Assembly (NCBI GenBank): GCA_963575745.1
Contig: CAUYUJ010003592.1
Span: forward strand, 382,959-446,958
DNA from: Prorocentrum cordatum
Taxonomy: Eukaryota; Sar; Dinophyceae; Prorocentrales; Prorocentraceae
Reading direction: 5' to 3'
DNA: 64,000 bases
Shown here: one piece after another, positions 50,491-61,216 of the stretch
How positions within the stretch are numbered: position 1 is the stretch's first letter
Layout: each line of letters starts with the position of its first letter
Translations under genes and position numbers: made by a program
Notes under the pieces: generated by a model
What the model was told of the DNA's origin: nothing
Database searches by the model: none
Seen by the model: only the letters and a program-made list of their open reading frames with translations

Positions 50491-51865
50491 GGCAGGCTGA
50501 TTGAGGCAGACAGCTGAGGCTGAGGCAGGCTGATGCCAGGCAGGCTGAGGCTGAGGCAGGCTGAGGCTGAGGCCGAGGCTGAAGGCTGAGGCTGAGGCTG
50601 AGCAGCTGAGGCTGAGGCTGAGGCAGGCTGAGGCTGAGGCTGAGGCAGGCTGATGCTGAGGCAGGCTGAGGCTGAGGCTGAGGCTGATGCAGGCTGAGGC
50701 TGAGGCAGGCTGAGGCTGAGGCCGAGGCTGAAGGCAGACTGAGGCTGAGGCTGAAGCAGGCTGAGGCTGAGGCTGAGGCAGGCTGAGGCTGAGGCTGAGG
50801 CAGGCTGATGCTGAGGCAGGCTGAGGCTGAGGCTGAGGCTGATGCAGGCTGAGGCTGAGGCAGGCTGAGGCTGAGGCCGAGGCTGAAGGCAGACTGAGGC
50901 TGAGGCTGAAGCAGGCTGAGGCTGAGGCTGAGGCAGGCTGAGGCTGAGGCTGAGCAGGCTGATGCTGAGGCAGGCTGAGGCTGAGGCTGAGGCTGATGCA
51001 GGCTGAGGCTGAGGCAGGCTGAGGCTGAGGCCGAGGCTGAAGGCAGACTGAGGCTGAGGCTGAAGCAGGCTGAGGCTGAGGCTGAGGCAGGCTGAGGCTG
51101 AGGCTGAGGCTGAGGCTGAGGCTGAGGCTGAGGCTGAGGCAGGCTGGCTGAGGCTGAGGCAGGCTGAGGCTGAGGCTGAGGCAGGCTGATGCTGAGGCAG
51201 GCTGAGGCTGAGGCTGAGGCTGATGCAGCTGAGGCTGAGGCAGGCTGAGGCTGAGGCCGAGGCTGAAGGCAGACTGAGGCTGAGGCTGAAGCAGGCTGAG
51301 GCTGAGGCTGAGGCAGGCTGAGGCTGAGGCTGAGGCTGAGGCTGAGGCAGGCTGATGCTGAGGCAGGCTGAGGCTGAGGCTGAGGCTGATGCAGGCTGAG
51401 GCTGAGGCAGGCTGAGGCTGAGGCCGAGGCTGAAGGCAGACTGAGGCTGAGGCTGAAGCAGGCTGAGGCTGAGGCTGAGGCAGGCTGAGGCTGAGGCTGA
51501 GGCAGGCTGATGCTGAGGCAGGCTGAGGCTGAGGCTGAGGCTGATGCAGGCTGAGGCTGAGGCAGGCTGAGGCTGAGGCCGAGGCTGAAGGCAGACTGAG
51601 GCTGAGGCTGAAGCAGGCTGAGGCTGAGGCAGAGGCAGGCTGAGGCTGAGGCTGAGGCAGGCTGATGCTGAGGCAGGCTGAGGCTGAGGCTGAGGCTGAT
51701 GCAGGCTGAGGCTGAGGCAGGCTGAGGCTGAGGCCGAGGCTGAAGGCAGACTGAGGCTGAGGCTGAAGCAGGCTGAGGCTGAGGCAGAGGCAGGCTGAGG
51801 CTGAGGCTGAGGCAGGTGAGGCTGAGGCTGAGGCAGGCTGAGGCTGACTGCGACTGCCGTTGCCA
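50490..51865 (+). repeat. GGCTGA / GGCAGGCTGA minisatellite with higher-order units
   Basis: About 1.37 kb of GCTGAG hexamers punctuated by GCAGG, GATGCTGAG and GAAGGCAGACTGAG. These punctuations recur in the same order at a spacing of about 150-200 bp (GAAGGCAGACTGAG near 50,730, 50,885, 51,040, 51,265, 51,430, 51,585 and 51,745), giving a higher-order repeat. The Ser/Ala/Leu open frames on the minus strand are artefacts. Confidence 0.9.
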
Positions 51866-51959
51866 CTGCGACTGTCATCGCGAATGCGACTACGACTGCG
51901 AGAACAGCAGAATTCTATCACTGGATTCTCATCTGAATCTTAAGGGGAATGCTTCCAGA

Positions 51960-52096
51960 TATGCTCCTACACATCGCTGTTAGGTTGCTTTGCCGGGATC
52001 ATTCCGCATTTCTTGGCTATTCTCGAGTATGTTTCGGGGTATTTTTTTATTTCTCGTCCAACATCCGCCTGCAGGAGGACACGCCCGACCCAACGT
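51960..52096 (+). repeat. MITE family M, right end
   Basis: ATCCGCCTGCAGGAGGACAC followed by GCCCGACC at about 52,067-52,095 matches the right ends at 56,470-56,495 and 54,828-54,855. The AT-rich stretch before it (TATGTTTCGGGGTATTTTTT) resembles the interior of the 54.7 kb copy. Confidence 0.6.
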
Positions 52097-52099
52097 GGG

Positions 52100-52677
52100 T
52101 GGTACGGTGGGGGCGTTCGTTGGGGAGCATGTCTGGGAGGCCTCAGACCCCTGGGGGGGGGTCCTCGTCCGGCGAGGGCGGCGGTGACCTCCGTGGGCCC
52201 CTCCACGACTGGAGCTCTGCGGGCTCTCCCTCCTCCCCCTCCTCCATTGGGGGGCCCACGTGCCCCCCTCCTCCCCCTCCATACCTTGAGGGGCGACATC
52301 CATATTTTCGAGGAGGGGGAGGAGGGGGGCGACATCCGTGGCCACTCCACGACTGGAGTTCTGCGGGCCCCCAGACCCTGGACTCCTTTGGGAGAAGAAA
52401 CCACCATACACCCGGGGCGCTGAAGAAGGAGCCCTTGTCGTTGGGGAGGGGCTCGGTGTTCCTTGGTTGTTTTGCAGTTTGCCCTGCGGGTTTTCCCTGG
52501 GAGATGGAAGTTCAACTGATGGGAAAAAAGGGGCCGCGTTCCTTATTTAGGGTTCCTGAGGTCGACGCCCCGACTGTAATCAACCACCGTGGTGGGAGTA
52601 TGAGGGAGGAGCTGCAGCTGCTGCTCACGGCCGTCATGCTCTGGCGGGTCGGCTCGACACGCCGCGTTGCCGCTCTG

Positions 52678-52712
<35 letters not shown>

Positions 52713-53740
52713 TCTGTGTCAGAGCTCTGTGCGGGTGGGAAGCAGCAACAATCCACCGACCTTCACACACACACACTCACGCCTGCTATTCTCGATCCGC
52801 CGTTCTGCTCCCCGTTCCGCCAGAGCACCAGCGGCCGGCCAGCGCTTCCAAGCGGCCTCGCTCCCGCCCCTTCCCGCCCATCCCCGAGCTTCACCGTGCT
52901 GCCTTCTGCTCCTCTCCGGGCTGACGGACGGTGAGGCCCATGCAGCGGGCTCGGGGAGATTCAGAGCGACGTGCGGCGTGCGGCCTCGCTTTCACGTCCA
53001 GGTGCGGCGTCGGAGCGGCCCCCCAGAGCAGAACCCCTCACCCCAACAAGATGCCCCAACAGGGCTTCCAGGGGGGGCAAACGATGGCCCAACAGAGAGA
53101 CGGCCCACGGCGGGCAATAGACGGCTTCAGTGCGGCCCCAAGGCGCTTCCAAGACGGCCCGAAGGAACCCAAGACGGCCCCAAGATGGCCCCAATAGATC
53201 CCCAAGACGGCCCCAAAGGGACCCCGACATTCCCCCCGTACAGCCTCTCCAGCATGCGCCCGAGAGGCCCCAAAGAAGGCTTCAAACAAGAGTTCCTCGA
53301 GACTGCCCCCAAGTTGGCAAAATCGTTCAACCTGAGGGTACCCACGACATTCCCACGAGAGACGGGAAGCCTCAGAAACGGCGTATTCCCCGTCCCGGCA
53401 GGACTCCGACGCGGCCCACGAATCAAAGAGGACGACCGATTTCAGTTCGGCTTTTCCCCCGCTCCCGAGGATCTCACAATGGGGGCCCAGAATGATCCCA
53501 AGATTGCCCACGAAACGTCTACGAGGGCCCTGGAGGGGGTCTGGACCGGCCCCAGACGGCTCAAGAGGGATGGAGGCAGAGGGGAGGAGGAACAGAAGGA
53601 CGAGGAGAATGGGGAGGAGCAGGATGAGGAGAAGGAGGCAACAGGATGCAGTGCCAGCCTTGGGTCCCGCTTGCCTTGTCTGTTGCGATTCGCCATCGCT
53701 TGTGGTTGATGCCCTAACATTGGCACGATAGGGAGGAAAA
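52100..53740. other. Unassigned stretch with short repeats
   Basis: Two diverged units with CTCCACGACTGGAGYTCTGCGGG lie at about 52,200-52,235 and 52,338-52,372. A (TC)n run lies at 52,678-52,711, and CCCAAGACGGCCCCAA words cluster at 53,130-53,290. A long frame crosses the region, but no domain is recognised and the repeats argue against a gene. Confidence 0.4.
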
Positions 53741-53754
53741 AGGAGGGAAGAAGC

Positions 53755-53800
53755 ACGAGGAGGAGGAGGAGGAGGAGGAGGAGGAGGAGGGGGTATTACG
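53755..53800 (+). repeat. (GGA)n tract
   Basis: A short purine triplet run. From 53,800 to 54,500 nothing is recognised beyond a (TTC)n run at 54,265-54,297. Confidence 0.85.
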
Positions 53801-54515
53801 AGGAAGAATTGGAGGGGGAGGGGACTGGCACTAGGAAGGGCAATGGGGATTAGCACTACGAAGGGTGATCCTAAGAATTGCGCGCAGGACGGGGAAGACG
53901 GAAGGAAGGACGATAAGCGCGAGCGAGGGGGGGGCGAGAGGAGGGAGGAGGAGGGAGCGGGAGGGAGGCGGGCGGCGGACAGGGGGAGGCCCAGGACCGC
54001 TTCACCTGCGTTTTACCACAGCGCCAGGGTCTGCGCTGGTAAATCGGGTTTTGATTGTGGTTGATTTTCTGCTGCACTAAGATTGCCCTAGGCATCTCAA
54101 GAGGTGGGGTGGAGAGCAGATGCGAAGGCGTCTCGCGGCGAGGGCTGGGGCCATCGCCACGAACAGGAAAAAGGCCGTTCGAGCTCGACTAGGTAGATCC
54201 GAACCATGCATTGCGAGTCGATCAGCCTCGATACGCTTCGACCTGGGCATTTATCATTCCGCCTCTTCTTCTTCTCTTCTTCTTCTTCTTCTTCTCGTCT
54301 TCCTCCTTCAGTTCCATCAGTTCCGTCGAGGCTTGGATTGCTCGGCTTTTGACTTGAGGTCGCAACGTGCCGGATTGAGAATCATCATTGAATCTCCTTG
54401 TGAGGTTCGATATCTCACTTCGACAATGGTCACATGTTTTAAAGTGGATGACGTCATTTCTCTTTGCCTGCAATTTGGAGCAGATTTGAGCCTACGGGTT
54501 GAATCTGTCCTCACG

Positions 54516-54566
54516 TCGCCTCCTCCTCCTCCTCCTCCTCCTCCTCCTCCTCCTCCTCCTCCTCTC
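54516..54566 (+). repeat. (CCT)n microsatellite
   Basis: About 16 CCT triplets. Confidence 0.9.
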
Positions 54567-54698
54567 CCTCCATTCGGCTCCTCCTCCTCCTACGTCCACC
54601 ATCCATCTGCCTCCTCCCTCCTCATCTGCGAGACCGGGCGCACCACCTGCCGGCGCGATGCCTGCCGCGGTCCTCAGATGAGGCCTTTTCTGCTGTTG

Positions 54699-54866
54699 TA
54701 TACGATTAAGTCGGGCCCGTCCCTCTACAGGGGGAATATTCAAAAATAGTCTGGGGACTTGTTTTTGAGTATTTTTGGGTATTTGTTGGGGTATGTTTGA
54801 GAGCATGTTTTGGTTGTTCATCCAAAGTCCCCCTGTAAGGGGACATGCCCGACTTAAGTATACTAT
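54699..54866. mobile_element. MITE family M, complete copy
   Basis: Terminal inverted repeats of 28 bp (54,708-54,735 and 54,828-54,855) differ at only about three positions: AAGTCGGGC at the outer end, CTACAGGGGGA at the inner end. The interior is AT-rich (GTATTTTTGGGTATTTGTTG). GTATAC and GTATAC-like words lie just outside both ends. There is no coding capacity, so it would depend on an outside transposase. Confidence 0.8.
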
Positions 54867-54889
54867 CTCGCGCAGGCCGTCCAGCGCAT

Positions 54890-55385
54890 TCGTGCGGTGC
54901 GCCTGTTTGGGCGAGGTGTCCACCGGCGCGCGCATAGTGGCCCTTGCGCCAGTCATGTGGGCGAAGTGTCCACCGGAGCCCCAAGAGCTGCTACCCCCCA
55001 GTTGCAGTACATGCCAGTTTCCTGGAGAGGCGTCCACAGAAAACCCCAAAATGGCTCCCCTAGGCATTGCGGTGCGCCCGCCAGTGTGGGCGAGGTGTCT
55101 AATGGCTTTCGGTTTGCACTCTGGTGCGCCAGCGTGGGCGAGGTGTCCACCGGCGCTCCAAGACTTGCTCCCCGGTCATTGCAGTGCGACAGTTTTTTAT
55201 GGAGAGGCGTCCACATGGGACTTGGTGCGCCAGTGTGGGCGAGGTGTGGTTCTTCCAGGCACTCTGGTGCGCCAGTGTGGGCGAGGTGCCCACTGGCGCC
55301 CCCAGGAGTGGCTCCCCCAGGCATTGCAGTGCGCCAGTGTGGGCGAGGTGTCCACCGGTGCACCCAGGGTGGCTTCCCCTGGCAA
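54890..55385 (+). repeat. Tandem repeat around GTGGGCGAGGTGTCCACCGG
   Basis: Eight to nine units of roughly 50-70 bp with a conserved GCGCCAGTGTGGGCGAGGTG core and variable spacers. It starts soon after the complete MITE copy. Confidence 0.8.
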
Positions 55386-55450
55386 TGCAAGAGGAGGAGG
55401 AGGTGGAGGAGGAGGAAGAGGAGGAGGAGAAGGAGGAGGACGAGGTCGCG
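55386..55450 (+). repeat. (GGA)n tract
   Basis: A purine triplet run directly after the tandem repeat. Confidence 0.85.
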
Positions 55451-55489
55451 CAGGACGGGGAGCTAGATGAATTGGGAAGAAGTGCTCCG

Positions 55490-55985
55490 CGACTATTGTC
55501 GTGCGCGCTCCCTAGCGGCCATACACGGCCCAAGACCCCCATGACGGCCCAAGAGGGCCACAAGGCCCCCAAGACTGTCAAGACATGCCCAAGACGATTC
55601 TACAGCGCTCTAAAGTAGCCCTCGATGGCTTCATGGCGGCCTAAGATGCCCCCGACACACCCCAAGAAAGCCTCATGAGCACCCCCGAAAGGGCTGATAG
55701 ATTTCGTTTTGGGTTTTCGCGTATTTCAGCGTTCTCGCTTTATCGTTCTTCCGACAGCCCCGGACGGCCCCGGGGGGCCTCTCCGATCGCCCCAAGACGC
55801 ACCAGAAAGGCCCAAGATGACCCCAATACGGCCCAATGGGCCACCAAGACGGCCCAAGAGTGCCCCAAGATCCCCAAGGGACCCCCAGCGAGACGCCAGG
55901 GTCCCGAGAGGGGGGCCGAGAGGGGCCTGGGGGCATTGTCTTGGCGGGCTCCCCGCGTGCCCCCATGACCTTCTGGGAGGCCCCA
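55490..55985. repeat. Short-repeat block, CCCAAGACGGCCC type
   Basis: This is the reverse-strand form of the GGCC-TCTTGGG vocabulary, spread over about 500 bp. No gene is recognised. Confidence 0.55.
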
Positions 55986-55993
55986 AGAGGCCC

Positions 55994-56212
55994 TCCTCCT
56001 CCTCCTCCTCCTCCTCCTCCTCCTCCTCCTCCCTCCTCCCTCCTCCCTCCTCCTCCTCCTCCTCCTCCCTCCTCCTCCCCTCCTCCTCCTCCTCCTCCTC
56101 CTCCTCCTCCTCCTCCTCCTCCTCCTCCTCCTCCTCCTCCTCCTCCCTCCTTCCTCCTCCTCCTCCTCCTCCTCCTCCTCCTCCTCCTCCTCCTCCTCCT
56201 CCTCCTCTCCCC
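55994..56212 (+). repeat. (CTC)n tract
   Basis: About 220 bp of CTC triplets with CCCTC and CTTC interruptions. Confidence 0.95.
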
Positions 56213-56339
56213 CGAGAGCGAGGAGCCAGGAGGCTCTCCCGCGGCTTGAGCTCGGGCTCTGCTTCTGGTCCCGTCGGGGCTCCCCTGGCGGCCACCCATG
56301 GGGCTCCTCTAGAGCCGTCGTTCCTCCTCCTCGTCTTCA

Positions 56340-56495
56340 GTCGGGTACGTCCCTGTACAGGAGGAGTTTCCAAAAATAGTCAACACATCGCATGGGGACG
56401 AGTTTGTGTTTTACTATGTTTTGACTGTTTGGGGGTACTTCTGACAATGCCCTGGTTTTTCTTCCAAGATCCGCCTGTAGGAGGACATGCCCGAC
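56340..56495. mobile_element. MITE family M, second complete copy
   Basis: Ends GTCGGGTACGTCCCTGTACA and its imperfect inverse TAGGAGGACATGCCCGAC form terminal inverted repeats of about 25 bp. The interior is AT-rich and unlike the 54.7 kb copy over much of its length. Confidence 0.75.
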
Positions 56496-56646
56496 CCAGT
56501 CCTTGCCCCGCCTGCCAGACGGAAGGCCCCCTGGATTCTTACCGGCGCCGCCGCCGCCGTGGTGGTCTGTGGCGCGGGCGGACGCGGAGGCGTCCGTTCC
56601 CCTCCCTCCCTTCCCTCCCCCTTCTCTCGTGTCTCCTCCCCTGTCT

Positions 56647-57035
56647 CCTCCTCCTCCTCCTCCTCCTCCTCCTCCTCCTCCTCCTCCTCCTCCTCGAGCC
56701 CCGAAGGAAGGTGGCTCGGGGTGAGAAGCCCGGCCCCAGGGCACGGGCCGAGGCCCTCCCAGTTGGGGGGGCCCCCGGAACTCTGGGCCGAGAGGGCACG
56801 GCGCCGAGCGCCCGGGGCACCGCCGCCGCCCGCTGGGCCCGATCCTTCCCGCTTCCCCATCACTGCGTTCCCCTCCTCCTCCTCCTCCTCCTCCTCCTAC
56901 TCTCCTCCTCCTCCTCCTCCTCCTCCTCCTCCTCCTCCTCCTCCTCCTCCTCCTCCTCCTCCTCCTCCTCCTCCTTTTCCTCCTCCTCCTCCTCCTCCTC
57001 CCCCTCCTCCTCCGCCTCCTCCTTCTCCTCCTTCT
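56647..57035 (+). repeat. (CTC)n tracts
   Basis: Two runs (56,647-56,696 and 56,870-57,035) separated by GC-rich non-repeat sequence with no recognisable gene. Confidence 0.9.
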
Positions 57036-57095
57036 GCGCAAGACATTGCGCGCCGAAGATCCTCCGACGAGCAACCGAAAGCAAAGCCGAACGAG

Positions 57096-59585
57096 TTACA
57101 GCACGGGCTCAGTGGCCAGCACTCTGAGAACTCGAGAAGAACCCGCTGCAGTGTGCCGATATTCACAACGTCTGCGCCTGTCCCAAATCTTCTTGGCCCA
57201 GGCAGGAAGACTCCCTGAGCGACTGGAAGAGAGACTGGAGAGGCGAGACGACGAGATGACCCCGCAGCGAGAGCAGCCAATCAGGACGACACCGTCCTGG
57301 AGAGAGAATTTGACCGGAGCATGAGGCCTCTCACCCTTGGCACTGAGGGCCTGGGAAGCTCTGGTAGCACGCGAAACAATGTCCTGGGGAAGGGTCTCCT
57401 GCACAAGCTGGAGCTGTGGGGTGGGAGGTTTACCACGCTGGAGCGAAAAAGGGTGGGAGGAGTCGGGGAGGTTCTCACCCACCTTGCCCACCCACTTCAC
57501 CCATGACTTCAAAACCTTGGTTCTGGAAGCGACGGCAGCGGCTTGCGGCGGCGGCACTCGGAAGGCCTGGGCCGCCCACTTGGCGTGTCGGTCGGCCATG
57601 TCGTTGCCGAACTTGTCATTTTCATTTCTCTTATCAAAAATAAAATTAAGAAAACAAGAATTGCCGATGGCAAGTGTTCATTTTATTTTTGAAAGAGAAA
57701 ATGAAAGGAAACCTTCTCTTGACTATTCTCTCTCTTATTAAAAAAGAGAAATAGGAAAGGTAATGAACGCGTGCTCTTAAGAGCTCAAGGACGCATTCAC
57801 CTTTCCTTTTCCTTTTTTACCCGACAGGACATCCGCGCGCGAGGAGTGGGCAGGCACCTTAACAAAACGAACCGCCTCACACAGCTCCGAACCGTCGAAA
57901 CCCCAATCCTCAAGCCTGGCCCACACCTCGCGCCAGAGAAAACAGTGTGTGTCTAGCACCTGAGTGGTGCGCAAACGGCCTCTGGACAACACACCGTCGA
58001 AGACATACTTAGAATCAGTGTGCAAGACGAGGGGCGGACATGCATGCTTGAGACATTCTAGCAAGGCAGTCAACTCTGCCTCATTAATGGTGGGAAACTC
58101 AGAGAAGAGCGGGCCACACATCAGAGCAGAGACCTCACGGAGGGTGCGGGCGCCTCTGGACAGCGCAACCACGGCCCAGCTTCCTGAGGCCCAGGGTCCC
58201 ATGTCCCCTTCAAAAATCGAGCCGTCCAGGAAAACATCTCCCGTGAGCCGATCAGGGGACCCATGGACCCAGAGCAGAGGAGGGAGGTCAGGAAGTAAGG
58301 GACGCTCTAAAATCGGCATCGGCACTAAGCATCTCTCAGCGAGCAGCTGCGAGAGACTTCCATTGCTGGCGATTCCGCCTAGAGACTGACACAAGACATG
58401 TGGGTGCTCGAGCTGCAGAGCGTGCTGCGCGCAGCTGCAGTGCCTGTGCGTGAGCGTGCCAAGCTTGAGAGAGCCAGCGGCGAGGCAGGCAATGCAGTGA
58501 GGGTCCACGGGGTAGCCAGCGTTCCATTGCCTCGCCATTGGCCACTGGGCTCCGATCACGACCGATCGTACATACGAACGGTGCTGCGGCAGAGCCTTGG
58601 AGCGTAAAAAGGCTAGGATCGGAGCTAGGAGCACACAAGAACGAAATTCGGGTGCTTCGACATGTTCGGCTATCTTCGCACACTGCCAAAGGTATACCGC
58701 TCGCATCACATGTTGCTTGACTACATACGGGCAGGCCTCAGAAATGTTCAGAACTCGTCCTCCAGGAAAACCCCAAAATTCCAAAGACCGAGCTCGAACT
58801 CCAACCCGATGAAGAGCCCAGGGAGTAGTGAAAGGTCCCGCTATGGAGCTCCATGGGTCCTGCAGGAGGCTGAGGTGGGCGTCAACTTGCCTGAGGCTCG
58901 CGTCTAACACCATACGGGGCATCCATGACTCATGCAGACAGAGCATGAACAACTTAGCAGGCAACCACGTGGCCCTGATGATGGGATCGAGGTCCTTAGT
59001 GGGCGCCAGCATGAGAGCGAGAGTGAGGCTCTTGCCCGCTTGCTTGTGATCCTGAAGCTTGCCTGCTAAGCTGCGCAGTGTGCTGAGCTCCTTGCCATTG
59101 ACTCCAGTGACGGCCGTGCCGAAAAAGGTAGCGCCCTCAAGCGCAGCTCGGCTCATCTGACCTAGAAGCTTTCTTCGAGGCCGTCCTGACTTTAAAGCTG
59201 ACATGCGAGCTCGACGTGTTTTGATGACCTTGAAACGAGCGGCGGTGGTGTATCTAGGACGCACTTTGCCAGAAGCGAAGTCGACCCCCAGGTTGCGCTC
59301 GGTAACAGCAGCCTGAATCCCAAGGTGCCGAAGATTGCGAGCGAGCCGAAGTCGAAGTTTCTGCGAATTGCTTAGCACCCTGCCTTTATCTAAAGCGAGC
59401 TGCATGTCTACTTAGTGCAGTTCGGAGACAAGGAACGCGGCTGACTGCTGGAGCTCGTCTCCCACGCGCTCCTCGCCGCCGAAGCGCTGTAGGGAGAAGT
59501 CATCCACGTTGACGGCTAAAACAACTGACCGATGTGTTGCCTGGATTCTATCAAGGGGGCCTAGCAGTAGCAATTGCAGCATCAG
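57096..59585 (-). mobile_element. LINE ORF2 fragment: end of RT plus RNase H
   Basis: On the minus strand the frame enters at about 59,585 (TLMLQLLLLGPLDR), passes the RT palm box VLAVNVDDFSLQRFG near 59,500, meets an in-frame TAA at about 59,411-59,413, and continues for 542 codons (59,405-57,777). It covers the RT thumb, a His/Cys-containing region (DPHCIACLAAGS-LTHRHCSCAQH) and an RNase H domain (D394 in VFLDGS, E444 in NEAEL, D464 in LHTDSKYVFDG, counted from the Met at 59,405). After an insertion the domain resumes at about 57,615 with KFGNDMADRHAKWAAQAF, giving the last Asp, and runs to 57,096 with a SLQDGVVLIGCSRCG tail. The 5' end joins a (CCT)n run on the plus strand. Confidence 0.75.
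57614..57832. other. AT-rich double-hairpin insertion in the LINE RNase H domain
   Basis: It separates VPAHSSRADVLSG from KFGNDMADRH. The first hairpin pairs CATTTTCATTTCTCTTATC (57,617-57,635) and the following AAAAATAAAAT with 57,680-57,708, enclosing a small TTGCC-GAT-GGCAA stem (57,661-57,673). The second pairs GGAAAGGT near 57,754 with ACCTTTCC near 57,806 around AAGAGCTC-like sequence. Base composition is much more AT-rich than the LINE. In coding orientation it starts close to GGTAAAAAAGG and ends ACAAG, so it could be a spliced intron or a MITE. Confidence 0.65.
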
Positions 59586-59632
59586 CGTAACTCCTCCTTC
59601 TCCTCCTCCTCCTCCTCCTCCTCCTCCTCCTC
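59586..59632 (+). repeat. (CCT)n microsatellite at the LINE 5' junction
   Basis: CCT triplets start where similarity to the RT ends. Three copies of GTATGGGAAGT follow (59,634-59,668). Confidence 0.9.
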
Positions 59633-59848
59633 GTGTATGGGAAGTGTATGGGAAGTGTATGGGAAGTCCTGGATTGATGCTTTCAGATTTCCAATATCTG
59701 AACTGGGGATTTGCATATTGAACTGTTCCAAGGTTTCCGAACTATCCTGTAGTGTGGGTTCTCGTTTTGAAGAGACAGCGCGCCGCGTCCCTCCCTCCCT
59801 CCCGCCTCCTCGTTCCTCATCACGTTTCTGCCTCTGCTCTCCTCACAC

Positions 59849-60240
59849 GTTTCGTGGTCCCAAAGGGAGCTCCACCCAGGGCCCCAGTGGCTACGGCCGT
59901 ATGGTGAAACCGCGCCCATTTCGGCACACCCCTCACGCGTTTCGTGGCCCGAAAGGGAGCTCCACCGACGGCCCCCGTGGCTGCGCTCGCATGGCGATAC
60001 CGCGCCCATTTCGGCACACCCCTCACACGCTTCGTAGCCCAATAGGGGGCTCCAGTGAGGGCCCCAGTGGCTGCGCTCGCATGGCGCTGCCGCGTCCATT
60101 TTGGCACACCCCTCGCTCGTTTCGTGGCACCATAGGGAGCTCCACCGAGGGCCCCACCGGCTGCGCTCGCATGGCACCACCGCGCCCATTTCGGCACCTC
60201 TCTCACACGTTTCGTGGCACCAGAGGGAGCTCTACTGAAC
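59849..60240 (+). repeat. Tandem repeat of about 84 bp, nearly five units
   Basis: Units contain CACACGTTTCGTGGC, AAGGGAGCTCCACC, GAGGGCCCCAGTGGCTGCGC and CGCGCCCATTTCGGCACACC. Open frames on both strands are repeat artefacts. Confidence 0.85.
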
Positions 60241-61130
60241 GTGGTACCTACAACGCGGTACTCACATTTGCATCTGGTTGGGACCTGCGCCAGGATACTT
60301 CCAAAATCCTGTGAGCGCGGGACTGCGATTATCAGTTATGGGTTTCGGGTTCAATCTGTACCCTTGGAGTTGAAAGAGTTGCACAAGCTGGAACGCCTAG
60401 TTTTCTTAACTGAGCAATCTCAAACTGAATTTTTCAGCCCTCAAGGTGGTCAAGTGTCCCTTCCGTGGCACGAGGGTGCCAGGGCTACAGTCGTCTTCGA
60501 CTGTGCCATGCTCACCTGGCAGTGGCTCGCCAGTGTCTGTCGCCTCGCGAGTTTCACACGGGACATGTGCTCGTTCAGATTACCTGTTTTCTCGCGAGCG
60601 CCACGGTGCCGGCATGATGTGCCACATTGCAGATGAATTGAGTTCATGCTGTGACGTCATTCGGCGTGTCATTCGCTTCAGCGCCTGCGCTGTGTTCGAC
60701 TGTTGGGCCAAGCTGTTGATTAGTTCGTTTTCAGCCAGTTCAAAGTTTACATCCATCCATCTTCAGGCATGTCTGCTCACTCCTCGCATCCATGTTCTCC
60801 TCGCTTTTGCTTCTGGCAGTTCTGAGTTGGCGTCGATTCAGCCAGTCGCTCAGTATGCACCGCCTTCGTCCCTCCTCATCCCTCCTATGGTTGCTGGTCC
60901 TCGGCCCATTCCACCACAGTACCTGTGTTGTGGGTCAGAGGCCCCTATGAGAGTCTTGCTGGTGCCTCTCGGGAGGCCTCCTATAGCTTCTCGAGGCCCC
61001 CTCAGGTCCTGGAGGCCGCTTCGGGGCCTGTTTGGGGCCTCTTGGGGAGGCCGCTTCGGAACCCTAGGGCGGAACCAGGAGGATAAGAGACAAGGGGGGA
61101 GACATGGACGACGTCGCGGGCTGCGGCGGC
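60240..61130. other. Unassigned stretch
   Basis: No supported gene or long repeat. A GGCCTCTTGGG-type cluster lies at 60,955-61,070. Confidence 0.4.
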
Positions 61131-61134
61131 GGCG

Positions 61135-61206
61135 CCCCAGGGCATCGAACCGCCACGTTCAGCAGTTCACGCTGAAGTGCTGAACTTGGCGGTTCGAACC
61201 CCTGGG
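61135..61206. other. 72-nt hairpin with a tRNA B-box-like sequence
   Basis: CCCCAGGG (61,135-61,142) pairs with CCCCTGGG (61,199-61,206) with one mismatch. Further in, TCGAACCGCCA pairs with TGGCGGTTCGA, and TTCAGCA with TGCTGAA. GGTTCGAACC near 61,191 fits the polymerase III B-box. The T-arm does not fold properly and no D-arm is visible, so it is not a normal tRNA gene. Confidence 0.55.
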
Positions 61207-61216
61207 ACAGAGCCAA

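Noticed and set aside
50100-51921. Two minus-strand open frames of about 600 codons (Ser/Ala/Gln/Pro repeats)
   Set aside because: They are direct translations of the GGCTGA minisatellite and the inverted 67-bp satellite.
61135-61206. A tRNA gene
   Set aside because: The B-box-like word is present but the T-arm does not pair, and no D-arm or anticodon arm can be drawn.
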